Below the pieces are notes generated by a model that saw only the letters and a list, made by a program, of their open reading frames with translations, was not told the origin of the DNA and made no database searches. From Pseudohaliea rubra DSM 19751 (GTDB taxonomy: Bacteria; Pseudomonadota; Gammaproteobacteria; Pseudomonadales; Halieaceae), in the NCBI RefSeq assembly GCF_000764025.1, contig NZ_KN234757.1, positions 1 to 64,000 on the forward strand: a stretch of 64,000 nucleotides of DNA, given 5' to 3'. Numbering within the stretch: position 1 is the stretch's first letter; the number at the start of each line of letters is the position of its first letter. Positions 16,711 to 24,717 of the stretch are shown piece by piece. The translations under genes were made by a program, and so were the position numbers.

Positions 16711-17916
16711 TTATGTCCCGTTGACCGTTTGCTTCACGTGCACCGCTGCGTTCTGCTGAATTTGTGCCGAGCGGTATTCTTTGCCCAAGACTACAATGAG
16801 AAGGCCTAGAATTAGCGCAAATCCGAGATGCTTGTGCGCAGCTTGCCCCAAGCCAATATACAACAATGTCAACAGTTCGGGTAGATGAGCGGCGACCAGC
16901 ACTGGTTTTCGCAGAAAGTACTTCCCAATTTTTCGCCAAATCAGCACGAGGAACAGTGCTAATCCGAGCAGACCGTACTTCATGTAGAAGTAGGAGAAGA
17001 CATTGTGAGTGTAACCAACCTCTACTCCAGAGAAAATTGGGGACGGGAATTTTCCGCCGAAGCCCACGCCAAATAGCGATTCGAATAGCGTTCGATCGAG
17101 ACCGATGACGTGGAGCATCTCATCCAGTTTCCCGTTTGTCCCGACCTGTGCAGTCTTGTTTATAATCTTCTGGGAGACTTGTTCAAAAAACCCGAGCCGG
17201 ACCACGACATAGGCCGATCCGCCGGCCAGAAGCAATGCAAAAGCGCGGGCCCAGAGCCCCCCGCGCACGGCGCTATGCGCCGCGAAGAAAACGAACATCA
17301 AGGCCCAGACGACAATCGGGCCACGGTAGCCTGCGGCGAGCAAACCGGATGCAGCGAATGCCGACATCGTAAGAGCACCGAAACGCACCCAAACGCGCTC
17401 CTGTGAAAATGCCAATTGCAGAAAAAACAGGAGGCCAAACATGACCATGGGTTCTGAGGAAAGGTATTCTTGGTTTAAACGAAAACTGCTCGAAATGATC
17501 GACTCCAGGCCCCTTGGCGCGTCTGCGGCATAGCGCAGGCTGAACAACACCCCGGCAAAGGCAATCGCAAGCTTCAGCCTGGCGACCCGTGACAGATTGC
17601 CCAGCACAAAGCTCAAGACAATGATTGAAAACGGCAGGAAAACGAAGCTGATGATATCCCGGACAAGCTGGACGGGAGACGAGTTTTGGGGAAGCGAACC
17701 CAAAATGCCGACAAGGAGAATACCAACACAGATCGCCAGCTCCTCGCGCGCCGCCACAATTGCCCTTGCGCAGACCACGATAATTATCGATGCCAGTGCT
17801 ACAAATACAAACAGCGCCGGTTTTGCACTGTCCGGTGTCGGCTCGAAAGCGGATCCATATATCAGCAGAAAACTACTCAATAAAAAAAAGGCGAAACCTC
17901 TGCGGCTGAGTATCAT
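16711..17916 (-). CDS. O-antigen polymerase/ligase-like membrane protein (Wzy candidate)
   Basis: The 401-residue product is strongly hydrophobic with about ten predicted transmembrane segments, starting FAFFLLSSFLLIYGSAF and including ASIIIVVCARAIVAAREEL and FALILGLLIVVLGKEY. A longer periplasmic loop (about residues 255-300) contains MLHVIGLDRTLFESLFGVGF and VGYTHNVFSYFYMKYGLLGL, a pattern seen in Wzy/WaaL-type enzymes. These families are poorly conserved, so polymerase versus ligase cannot be decided. Its place among glycosyltransferases and a Wzx flippase favours Wzy. Confidence 0.72.
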   Translation of the reverse strand: MILSRRGFAFFLLSSFLLIYGSAFEPTPDSAKPALFVFVALASIIIVVCARAIVAAREELAICVGILLVGILGSLPQNSSPVQLVRDIISFVFLPFSIIVLSFVLGNLSRVARLKLAIAFAGVLFSLRYAADAPRGLESIISSSFRLNQEYLSSEPMVMFGLLFFLQLAFSQERVWVRFGALTMSAFAASGLLAAGYRGPIVVWALMFVFFAAHSAVRGGLWARAFALLLAGGSAYVVVRLGFFEQVSQKIINKTAQVGTNGKLDEMLHVIGLDRTLFESLFGVGFGGKFPSPIFSGVEVGYTHNVFSYFYMKYGLLGLALFLVLIWRKIGKYFLRKPVLVAAHLPELLTLLYIGLGQAAHKHLGFALILGLLIVVLGKEYRSAQIQQNAAVHVKQTVNGT

Positions 17917-17958
17917 CGGATTATACGACCCATACCAGGCGCCCTTTCTATGTACGTG

Positions 17959-18792
17959 CTATAGATCATACGAGTTACAAAGTTGGACAGGGTGGTCCGC
18001 CAAGTCAGTCTTAGCTCGCAACAGCAGAGACTGGTAATACGCCTCCTCCTTTGCTAGCGACGTTCTCACTGCGGCGAGTTCACTTGCGGGAATAGAAAGT
18101 GCCGGTTTCGTAGGACTATAGAGAAGCTTTTCGTAGACCCAGCTACCGCGAACACGCTCCGCGACGGTTCTTACCAACGCAATTCCTTTTAGCGCCCGCG
18201 CCTGTTTCACGACTCGACCGATTGCCGAGACCTGTTTCTGCGAACTGTTCAGCTGCATCAGGGGAAGGGCCGACTCGCTAGCGCAGGGAACTCCGGCCGC
18301 GGTAAATAAAACCCGCAAGTCAGTGACGAGTGCGTCATGAGGGAGCCAGACGATCGAAACCCCAGCGTCATGGGCAACTGCTGCGACCCTGCTGTAGGCG
18401 TAATACCCCGAAGCTTTCTGGAAAAAGGCCTCGAACCCGTCGTATGTCATGCCGTTACGAGTATTATAGCCGTAGGCGCTTTTGTACAGGTCGAGCGGTG
18501 GCCGGAGAATCCCGACGAAGCGGTCGATGCCGGGCGTGGCGAAAGCCTCGCGCAGCTGGTCGTCGGAGTGAAAGATCGATGGCTCAAAATCGACCCGAAT
18601 GTCGCGCGCAAAGTGTTTCGACAAGTAGTCGTCGTAGGACTGGTTGGACTTTCCGGCAAGTCGCCTGCCGAAGAAATAGTTCTCCTTGGTGCGGGCGACG
18701 CTGACTGTTTCGACACCTTTCAGCCCTTGCCACAACGCGGTCGTCGCCGTTCTGGTAGGGCCGATGACTAGGACCGTGATTTTCTTTTTCAT
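17959..18792 (-). CDS. Sulfotransferase-family protein
   Basis: The 277-residue product begins MKKKITVLVIGPTRTATTAL. GPTRTATTALW matches the 5'-phosphosulfate-binding loop of PAPS-dependent sulfotransferases. GILRPPLDLYKSAYGYNTRN resembles the 3'-phosphate-binding block (Arg then Ser). It would transfer sulfate from PAPS to a glycan. The start at 18792 overlaps the upstream glycosyltransferase stop (TGATG). The substrate is unknown; in this cluster the surface polysaccharide is the likely acceptor. A second sulfotransferase remnant lies just upstream in the same operon. Confidence 0.75.
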   Translation of the reverse strand: MKKKITVLVIGPTRTATTALWQGLKGVETVSVARTKENYFFGRRLAGKSNQSYDDYLSKHFARDIRVDFEPSIFHSDDQLREAFATPGIDRFVGILRPPLDLYKSAYGYNTRNGMTYDGFEAFFQKASGYYAYSRVAAVAHDAGVSIVWLPHDALVTDLRVLFTAAGVPCASESALPLMQLNSSQKQVSAIGRVVKQARALKGIALVRTVAERVRGSWVYEKLLYSPTKPALSIPASELAAVRTSLAKEEAYYQSLLLRAKTDLADHPVQLCNSYDL

Positions 18793-19586
18793 CAGAACAT
18801 CTTTCCAGCGACGGCGCGGAGTCGCCAATATAGTTTTGGTGAGAATGCCCGCATGTATTGGCCAAAAACCTGCATCAGATATACGCGCACCGCAAATCCG
18901 GTGTTCCCGAAGTGCCGTCTTCGCACCACAAATTGCTCCCGGCGGCCGACGTGGTGTTTGACCTGTGAGACACCCCCGGCAGAGAAATTGGCGATCACGC
19001 CGGGAAGGCGCACGATCCGGTTTGCCTGTTCCAGAAACCGAAGCGTGAAGTCGTAGTCAGCGGCAATGGGATACGCGAGATCGTAGCGCAGCCCCGTATC
19101 CGACACGATCGCCCTGCGGAAGATCATAGATTGGTGGTGTGTGAACATCCGGGCCGGTGCGCTTTTGTGGCTGTGTGCGATCTTGAACACTTCCTCTCCA
19201 TCAAGCTGACGTTCAAGGCTGTCGCCGTAGAGGAAGTCGGGCTGTTCGCTGGTGAGCACGGCGCCCAACTCAGACAGGACTTCCGGCCCGGCCAGCGTGT
19301 CACCGCTGTTGAGGTAGATTACATAGACACCGCGAGTGAGCCCGGTGCCGGTGTTCATCGCGTCGTAGAGTCCCTTGTCGCGGCCCTGGTGCAGCCGGGC
19401 GTTCGAGCCAAGTGCTTCTAGCAGGCCGGCGACGTCATAGTCGGAGACGCCATCGACGATGATATGCTCGTAGCTCGGTGCATCTGTTTGCGATTGCAGG
19501 CTTTGGACGGTGCGCTGGAGCCCGTCGCGGTCGTTGAGCGTGATCGAGATCACCGAAATCAGCGGTGTGGCGGTCGCGCTAGTCAT
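18792..19586 (-). CDS. Family 2 glycosyltransferase
   Basis: This 264-residue GT-A protein has PLISVISITLNDRDGLQRTV, the HIIVDGVSDYDVAGLLEAL region, LHQGRDKGLYDAMNTGTGLT and IYLNSGDTLAGPEVL. LAYPIAADYDFTLRFLEQ resembles the WcaE/WcaA acceptor-side motif. The start at 19586 overlaps the sulfotransferase pseudogene by 8 bp. It is translationally linked to the downstream sulfotransferase, suggesting addition of a sugar that is then sulfated. Confidence 0.85.
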   Translation of the reverse strand: MTSATATPLISVISITLNDRDGLQRTVQSLQSQTDAPSYEHIIVDGVSDYDVAGLLEALGSNARLHQGRDKGLYDAMNTGTGLTRGVYVIYLNSGDTLAGPEVLSELGAVLTSEQPDFLYGDSLERQLDGEEVFKIAHSHKSAPARMFTHHQSMIFRRAIVSDTGLRYDLAYPIAADYDFTLRFLEQANRIVRLPGVIANFSAGGVSQVKHHVGRREQFVVRRRHFGNTGFAVRVYLMQVFGQYMRAFSPKLYWRLRAVAGKMF

Positions 19587-19992
19587 CGGTGTACCCCCAT
19601 TTTTGACGGATTGGCCCGAGCGCGGCGTCGACCAAGGACAAGGTCTCGGGGTCAAGCTCCTCGGCCGCCGAGCCGATGCGCCCTTTTCGGAAAGTGTGCG
19701 ACTGCCCGTAAAGCCTGGCCTCCATCAGGTCTGGGTCAAAGGAGCGACCGGTCAACTTAAACAGCGTCTTAAGCACAGTCTATTCGCTTTCCAGGCTGCC
19801 GCCGTCCGCAGGACCGACGGTATCCTCGGACCGAATCACCTCGACCCCGGGGCGGCCGATCCAACGGTCAATTCGCTCCAGCATGGTCGCGAACGGGGCG
19901 ACATCGCGCCAGTCGAAACGTCTGCCGTCGGGGGTAAGGCGGGGCCGCGCGGCCAGGTCGGAGTCTCTCAAGGTAGTTGACCGATGATTCAT
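19579..19992 (-). pseudogene. Sulfotransferase C-terminal remnant with an in-frame stop
   Basis: One minus-strand frame reads FDWRDVAPFATMLERIDRWI, then VIRSEDTV, an in-frame TAG at about 19780, and then VLKTLFKLTGRSFDPDLMEA, HTFRKGRIGSAAEELDPETL and PIRQKWGY. The TFRKG..G..EEL block and the ...GPI..KWGY end are typical of the C terminus of PAPS sulfotransferases. The 5' part has been lost at the boundary with the IS3-type remnant (19989). Either half could be translated alone, but the catalytic N terminus is absent. Confidence 0.65.
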
Positions 19993-20417
19993 GCGGAATG
20001 TCGTTCCATGACTTCAGTCGGCGCTGTCGAGAAGACAGCGTCCCTTTCGGGGTTCAGCGTAACCTGCTCATGACGGTCCCGGTTTCCAATGCCACGCCCG
20101 TTCCAGCGGCTCGGGCAGCGAGCCATGGCTAGCGTGTAAACGGCTTTCCTGGCCTCAAGCACCGCGCGATCTCGACCACTGTGTCGCTCTGCCGGCGTGA
20201 CGTAGTGGATGCCGCTGTGGCGATGTTCATGGTTGTACCAGTGGACGAAGTCCGCCGCCCAGCGGCGCGCTTCCTCGAGATCGGCAAAGCCGCGCTTCGG
20301 GTATTCCGGGCGATACTTCGCTGTCTTGAACAAGGCCTCGGCGAAGGCATTGTCATCGCTCACGCGGGGGCGCGAGTACGATGGCTTGATGCCCAGCCAG
20401 TTGAGCATGCCGCACAC
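19989..20417 (-). pseudogene. IS3-type orfB, C-terminal part only
   Basis: The C-terminal portion of an IS3-group integrase-like transposase: SYSRPRVSDDNAFAEALFKT with the catalytic Glu, YRPEYPKRGFADLEEARRWA, HWYNHEHRHSGIHYVTPAER. The first two catalytic Asp residues are absent because about half the gene is deleted. A short piece of the orfB N terminus (EDRKVILASVAEAWANG) is joined directly before it, showing an internal deletion. Confidence 0.8.
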
Positions 20418-20864
20418 CGTTCGCCCATGCCTCCGCCACCGAAGCCAGGATCACCTTGCGATCTTCCAGGGGAGTCATTCGTCCCCGCTCTCGTGGAAGA
20501 TCGCCTCGAGCTTTTTTGAGAGCACCAGCAATGCGGCCGTCTCAGCCAGCGCCTTGTCCTTGCGCGCCAGATCCCGCTGCAGCTTGCGGATTTCCTGGCG
20601 GGACTGCCGCTCTGCCTTGCTCGATCCCGAGGCCGGTGACGGATCAGCCAACGACTCACTGGCCTGCGCCCGCCACCGGTCCAGCTCTGCCAGGTACACA
20701 CCGTTTTCACGGCACCAGGCGCTGCGAGCTTCCTCATCCAGGCTGGCGGTATGGATCACCGCCTCCAGGCGGGCAGGACCTGTCCACAGACGATCCTGGG
20801 AGTCGCTCAGCGCTTCCGCGCGCCAACGCGAGAGCGTGTCTGCGCGGACACCCATCTCCGCGGA
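19989..20864. mobile_element. Degraded IS3-type element
   Basis: The minus strand carries an orfA-like gene and the 3' part of an orfB. The N-terminal half of orfB is missing and orfA appears cut at its N terminus by the IS110 element at 20865. No clear terminal inverted repeats can be assigned because both ends are disturbed. It separates the sulfotransferase remnant from the IS110 element. Confidence 0.65.
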
Positions 20865-20873
20865 TATAGTCAC
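20475..20873 (-). CDS. IS3-type orfA-like protein, N terminus replaced at the IS110 junction
   Basis: The protein has a helix-turn-helix (SAEMGVRADTLSRWRAEAL), a second such region (ARSAWCRENGVYLAELDRWR) and a leucine-rich coiled coil (RDLARKDKALAETAALLVLS), as in the accessory OrfA of IS3 elements. The apparent GTG start at 20873 and the first few codons lie within the IS110 left end. Relatives usually have about 25 more residues before the first HTH, so this is probably non-functional. Confidence 0.65.
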   Translation of the reverse strand: MTISAEMGVRADTLSRWRAEALSDSQDRLWTGPARLEAVIHTASLDEEARSAWCRENGVYLAELDRWRAQASESLADPSPASGSSKAERQSRQEIRKLQRDLARKDKALAETAALLVLSKKLEAIFHESGDE

Positions 20874-20904
20874 TCAGTCCCGCCTTTTTGGTCTTTACTA
20901 GATT

Positions 20905-21095
20905 AACTGGCAGGTAGCTGCCAGGAAAGGCGGGACATGCACCCGCAGGCTACGAATGTCTCCGCGGAATCGCTAGACGATCAACGTTTCATTTTCGAAC
21001 CAGCGGGTGCGCTTGAGCTCAGTAACGAATACTCAGGGATTGCCGTCACACCGGCCCCTATATCACTTTCGCAGACTCAAGCATGCATGTCCCGA
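20905..21095 (+). ncRNA. Candidate IS110 bridge RNA
   Basis: Perfect complementary arms define a plausible fold: a 5' hairpin CTGGCAG(20907-20913)/CTGCCAG(20918-20924); a closing stem CGGGACAT(20931-20938)/ATGTCCCG(21087-21094); inside it helix 1 GCACCCGC(20939-20946)/GCGGGTGC(21003-21010) with a 56-nt loop, and directly abutting it helix 2 GCTTGAG(21011-21017)/CTCAAGC(21076-21082) with a 58-nt loop. Loop 1 holds TCTCCGCGGA (20959-20968), identical to the left flank 20855-20864, and TTTCATT (20987-20993), complementary to the right flank 22408-22414. Loop 2 holds CTCAGGGA (21032-21039), identical to the right end 22401-22408, and CTATATC (21058-21064), complementary to the left end 20863-20869. 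Order and strand match target- and donor-binding loops of IS110 bridge RNAs. Confidence 0.65.
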
Positions 21096-21128
21096 TATTC
21101 ACTTTAGCAGGTTGGGAGGATATTGCCG

Positions 21129-22382
21129 ATGAACGCGATCACCCAAGACTACTTCAAGGCCTATGTTGGTCTGGACTGGGCCGACAACAAGCACGATATC
21201 TGCATTCAGGCCGCTGACAGTTCACACCGTGAGTTCGACTGCATCCCGCACAGGGTCGATAAGATCGAGGAGTGGGCGCTGTCCCTCCACAGTCGTTTTG
21301 GTGGACCCATTGCCGTCACCCTGGAACTGACACGGGGGCCTGTTGTTTACGCGCTCCAGAAGTACGATTTTTTGGAGCTGGTGCCGGTGAATCCGAGTAC
21401 ATTGGCCCGGTATCGGAAGCTGCTGCACCCGAGCGGCGCCAAGGATGATCCTTCAGATGCTGAACTTGCCCTGGACCTGGTATTGCGCCATCCCGACAAG
21501 TTCCAGACGCTCGCCGCCCAGAGCGCAAGACTCAGGCAGCTCCAGTTGCTGGTGGAGCATCGCCGCCAATTAGTGGCAGATAAAGTCCGCCTGACCAACC
21601 GCCTGTGCGCGGCATTGAAGCAGTATTACCCCCAGTCGCTGGAGTGGTTCGAGAAGCTCGACACCATTCTGTTCTGTGAATTCATAAAACAGTGGCCAAC
21701 ATTGAGAAAGGCCCAGAGCGCTCGCTCCAGCACCTTGGTGAGGTTTTTTAACAAAAATCACATGTACAGGCAGAGTGTCCAACAGCGTCGCCTGGAAGGG
21801 ATCCGCAAAGCGACGCCGTTGACGTTGGATGAGGCGTTGATAGCGCCATTTTCTCTCAAGGCACGGCTCATCGCTGAGCAATTACGGCTGGTGCTGGCCG
21901 CCATACAGCAATATGAGCAGAAAATATTGGAGTTGGCATCTGAACACCCGGACTACGAGTTATTTGTAAGCCTGCCGGGAGCCGGGGCTTCACTTGCACC
22001 ACGCTTGCTCGTGGCATTCGGGGAGGAGCGAGAGCGGTTCCAGAGTGCGGGTGAGCTGCAGATGTATACCGGAATTGCGCCAGTCACAGAGCGCAGCGGC
22101 CAGAAATGCTGGGTGCACTGGCGAACCCAGTGCCCTCGCCTCCTCAGACAGACGATTGTCGAGTGGGCTGGTCACAGTATCCGCTATTCCTTCTGGGCGG
22201 AGGCGTTTTACCGGCAGCAGCGAAACAAGGGAAGCAACCATCAAGCCGCAGTACGTGCGCTGGCATTCAAATGGCTACGAATACTCTACCGGTGCTGGCA
22301 AACCAGGACGCTGTATGACGAGTCGAAGTACCTTAAGGCCCTTCAACAGCGTGGCTCGCCATTGGTGGCTGCTGCGGCATAA
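21129..22382 (+). CDS. IS110-family DEDD transposase/recombinase
   Basis: The 417-residue protein begins with a RuvC-like DEDD domain: YVGLDWADNKHDICIQ (first Asp), AVTLELTRGPVVYAL (Glu), and GAKDDPSDAELALDLVL (two Asp). A coiled-coil middle leads to the C-terminal Transposase_20 domain with FVSLPGAGASLAPRLLVAFG and FQSAGELQMYTGIAPVTERS, which contains the candidate catalytic Ser. ATG at 21129 follows GGGAGGA; a TTG at 21123 is in frame but less likely. The gene is intact. Confidence 0.94.
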   Translation: MNAITQDYFKAYVGLDWADNKHDICIQAADSSHREFDCIPHRVDKIEEWALSLHSRFGGPIAVTLELTRGPVVYALQKYDFLELVPVNPSTLARYRKLLHPSGAKDDPSDAELALDLVLRHPDKFQTLAAQSARLRQLQLLVEHRRQLVADKVRLTNRLCAALKQYYPQSLEWFEKLDTILFCEFIKQWPTLRKAQSARSSTLVRFFNKNHMYRQSVQQRRLEGIRKATPLTLDEALIAPFSLKARLIAEQLRLVLAAIQQYEQKILELASEHPDYELFVSLPGAGASLAPRLLVAFGEERERFQSAGELQMYTGIAPVTERSGQKCWVHWRTQCPRLLRQTIVEWAGHSIRYSFWAEAFYRQQRNKGSNHQAAVRALAFKWLRILYRCWQTRTLYDESKYLKALQQRGSPLVAAAA

Positions 22383-22539
22383 AACCATTGACTGAACACC
22401 TCAGGGAATGAAAGGTCTTCCAGCGTTGCGCTCAAGTCGATCCCGCTATCTTCGTCGCACATTCCGTGGCAATCTTCACAGTCCGTTTTGACAGAGTGTC
22501 GCTCTTCGGCGCGGCAAGAATAAACGCTCGGCACCAAAC

Positions 22540-23775
22540 TCACCCGATGACAGCCGAGTAAACATCCAGATACCCCCTCGCCACCACGTCATAGCTAAAC
22601 CGCTCCACCGCACCCGCCCGCGCCTGGTTACGCAGTTGCACCTCACCGCGCTGCCCTATGACCCACACAATACCCCTGGCGAGGTCTCCCGTATCAAAGG
22701 GCTGAGCGAGGTACCCGGTCTGCTCGTGCTCGACGATGTCTGGCAGGCCGCCGGTGTTGAAGGCGACCACCGGGGTAGCGCAGGCGTGGGCTTCGACGCC
22801 GGTGTTGGGCAGATTGTCCTGGCGCGAGGGGATCACCATGGCATCGGCGGCGCAGTAGAGCGCGCGCAGGCTGAGGTCATCATGCAGGTGGCCAGTGTAG
22901 TGGATGGGAAAGCCGAGGCTTGGCGGCGATTGCGGGGCGCGTTGGCCGAAGATGATCAGTTCCAAGCCCTGGGCGCGCGGGTTGTCGCGCAGCTGTTCGA
23001 GCGCCTGCAGCAGCAGGTCGAAGCCCTTGCGCGGATCGCGCCCGCCGCCCATGGCGCCAAAGAGCAGCAGCGGCACCTCGGCGGGCAGGCCGAGCAGCTC
23101 GCGCGCAAGCCCCTGTGGGAGTGGCTGCCAACGCTCAGTGTCGATCGGATTGGCGACCACGGAGACTGGCCAATCGCGCATCAGCGCACTGTCGCGCGCG
23201 CAGTCGGCGAGCCATTGGCTGGGGGTGACGATGTGCATCGGCCGCTGCCAGTGCTTGCGCTTGCGCCGCCAGGTCCAGCGGTTGAGATCGGAGCGGGCTT
23301 CGTGCGCCGGGCGATTATCGCGGTGATAGCCGTCACGGTAGCGGTGATCGTCGGTGTAATGCTCGGCGCCGCAGAAGGCCCACATGTCGTGCAAGGTCCA
23401 GACGATTGGCTTTTCGATGCGGCCGATGTCGGCGATGGAGAGCATCTCGCCCTGCACCCAATGCAGATGCACGATGTCGGCGTCGCTGGCGTTGAGGCGC
23501 TTTACCCACTGCGATGGCACTACCGCTGGGGAGTGGATGATGGGGTTGCCGGTCTTGAGCAGATGTCGCAGTTGTCCGTCGACATGGCCACGCAGGGCGG
23601 CGGTTAGCTTTTCCCATTTGCTCGACGGGCCTTGCACCGTCCAGTCACCTGCGCTTGCCTTGTTCACCCACATGCGGGAGTCGACACCGGCCTCGCGCAG
23701 ACAATGATGGATACGGTAGGCCGCACGGGCGGCACCGCCGTTGATGTCAGAGTGGTTGATGTGGATGACACGCAT
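22540..23775 (-). CDS. Family 4 glycosyltransferase
   Basis: This 411-residue GT-B protein begins MRVIHINHSDINGGAARAAY, the usual N terminus of colanic-acid WcaC-like GT4 enzymes, and has HLHWVQGEMLSIADIG, WTLHDMWAFCGAEHYTDDHR and VTPSQWLADCARDSALM. The C-terminal domain has LFGAMGGGRDPRKGFDLLLQ (donor side) and PSRQDNLPNTGVEAHACATP (E-x7-E region) then VVAFNTGGLPDIVEHEQTGY. The start overlaps the upstream methyltransferase stop by 1 nt. Confidence 0.92.
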   Translation of the reverse strand: MRVIHINHSDINGGAARAAYRIHHCLREAGVDSRMWVNKASAGDWTVQGPSSKWEKLTAALRGHVDGQLRHLLKTGNPIIHSPAVVPSQWVKRLNASDADIVHLHWVQGEMLSIADIGRIEKPIVWTLHDMWAFCGAEHYTDDHRYRDGYHRDNRPAHEARSDLNRWTWRRKRKHWQRPMHIVTPSQWLADCARDSALMRDWPVSVVANPIDTERWQPLPQGLARELLGLPAEVPLLLFGAMGGGRDPRKGFDLLLQALEQLRDNPRAQGLELIIFGQRAPQSPPSLGFPIHYTGHLHDDLSLRALYCAADAMVIPSRQDNLPNTGVEAHACATPVVAFNTGGLPDIVEHEQTGYLAQPFDTGDLARGIVWVIGQRGEVQLRNQARAGAVERFSYDVVARGYLDVYSAVIG

Positions 23776-24707
23776 CAGCTTGTCTGATATTCAAGCTCAA
23801 CAAGCAGTGTGTGCCCTGGGACATATTTTCTTAATTTGGTGCGCATTAGCCACTGTAGAGGCAAAGTGGAATAACGATTGACCAGTAAACGCGGCATCGT
23901 TTTTCCTAGTGGCGACAATAGATTCCTTAGATACCCATTGACAAACCAAGCAACATGGTGGTCGGCAAGCGGTTCAAGATGGACAGATTTAACTTTCACG
24001 GGCAATAACCCTTCAATGGAACGAAAAACCGCTTCATCCCAATGCCCCATGTGATGTGGCGGCTGGTTGAGCAAGCCCTTATTCTGGGGATCGATCTTTC
24101 GCATCACTGCGGCATTGGGCACAGATAGAATCATCTTCCCATTGGACTTTAGCAAACCGATCATGCCCTCAAGAAATTCTCGGGGTTTAGGAACATGCTC
24201 CAAGACCTGAAATGAACAAATCGCATCGTAGCGCTGATCAATCTCATGTTCCAGTTGGTCAAGCGTTTTCTCATAGATTTGGAAGCCGAGCAGGCGTGCA
24301 CGTTCAGCTCCTCTCGGGTTTAGCTCAACCCCCTGAACAGAATGACCACGCTCAGACGCTCTCTGCAAAAAGTGGCCTTCGCCGACACCAACCTCAAGAA
24401 CCGAACTACTGGTTTTAAGCAATTCGAACGCTTTGGTGAATTCCCATTTGTCTTCCATGTAATACCAGTCGAACTTCTCGAGTTGAGCATACAGCCCCCC
24501 TCCGCCCGCTGCTGCTTCTGGGGTATACCAGCGAAACTTTGTTTTAGGACACTCCCAATATTCAAGTGATCTCAGCTTCCGGAATTCATCACCGACATCG
24601 ATCGACATCGATGTGAGCCATTGTTCTGCAACCTCCCTAGGATTCATCGTCGCAAGGAGGACAGCGTCATCTTTTCCAGTCAGCGAAGAAATCAATTTTT
24701 TCTCCAA
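23775..24707 (-). CDS. Class I SAM-dependent methyltransferase
   Basis: The 310-residue protein contains a Methyltransf_11/23-type domain: SSVLEVGVGEGHFLQRASER (motif I), VQGVELNPRGAERARLLGF (motif II), YDAICSFQVLEHVPKPREFL (motif IV) and KMILSVPNAAVMRKI. An N-terminal region of about 60 residues contains WECPKTKFRWYTP. It would methylate a sugar or terminal group of the polysaccharide. It is AT-richer than the following genes, and its stop overlaps the glycosyltransferase start. Confidence 0.85.
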   Translation of the reverse strand: MEKKLISSLTGKDDAVLLATMNPREVAEQWLTSMSIDVGDEFRKLRSLEYWECPKTKFRWYTPEAAAGGGGLYAQLEKFDWYYMEDKWEFTKAFELLKTSSSVLEVGVGEGHFLQRASERGHSVQGVELNPRGAERARLLGFQIYEKTLDQLEHEIDQRYDAICSFQVLEHVPKPREFLEGMIGLLKSNGKMILSVPNAAVMRKIDPQNKGLLNQPPHHMGHWDEAVFRSIEGLLPVKVKSVHLEPLADHHVAWFVNGYLRNLLSPLGKTMPRLLVNRYSTLPLQWLMRTKLRKYVPGHTLLVELEYQTS

Positions 24708-24717
24708 TATTGATATA

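Larger units (their letters stand above)
20865..22408 (+). mobile_element. IS110-family element with 5' non-coding RNA region
   Basis: A DEDD transposase preceded by about 260 bp of structured non-coding DNA and followed by a short right end. I place the ends from guide matches: the short core GGA occurs at 20862-20864 and 22406-22408. Removing 20865-22408 would rejoin TCTCCGCGGA to ATGAAAGG. There are no terminal inverted repeats or target duplication, as expected for IS110. Ends are inferred and could shift by up to three bases within the core. Confidence 0.7.

Noticed and set aside
20877-20936. Inverted repeat GTCCCGCCTTT/AAAGGCGGGAC as the end of the IS3-type element
   Set aside because: It lies within the inferred IS110 left end and brackets the 5' hairpin of the candidate bridge RNA; no matching repeat is seen at the other end of the IS3 remnant.
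22343-22543. A 66-codon minus-strand frame at the IS110 right end with several Cys
   Set aside because: It spans the IS junction and the last transposase codons, has no family resemblance, and is probably chance.
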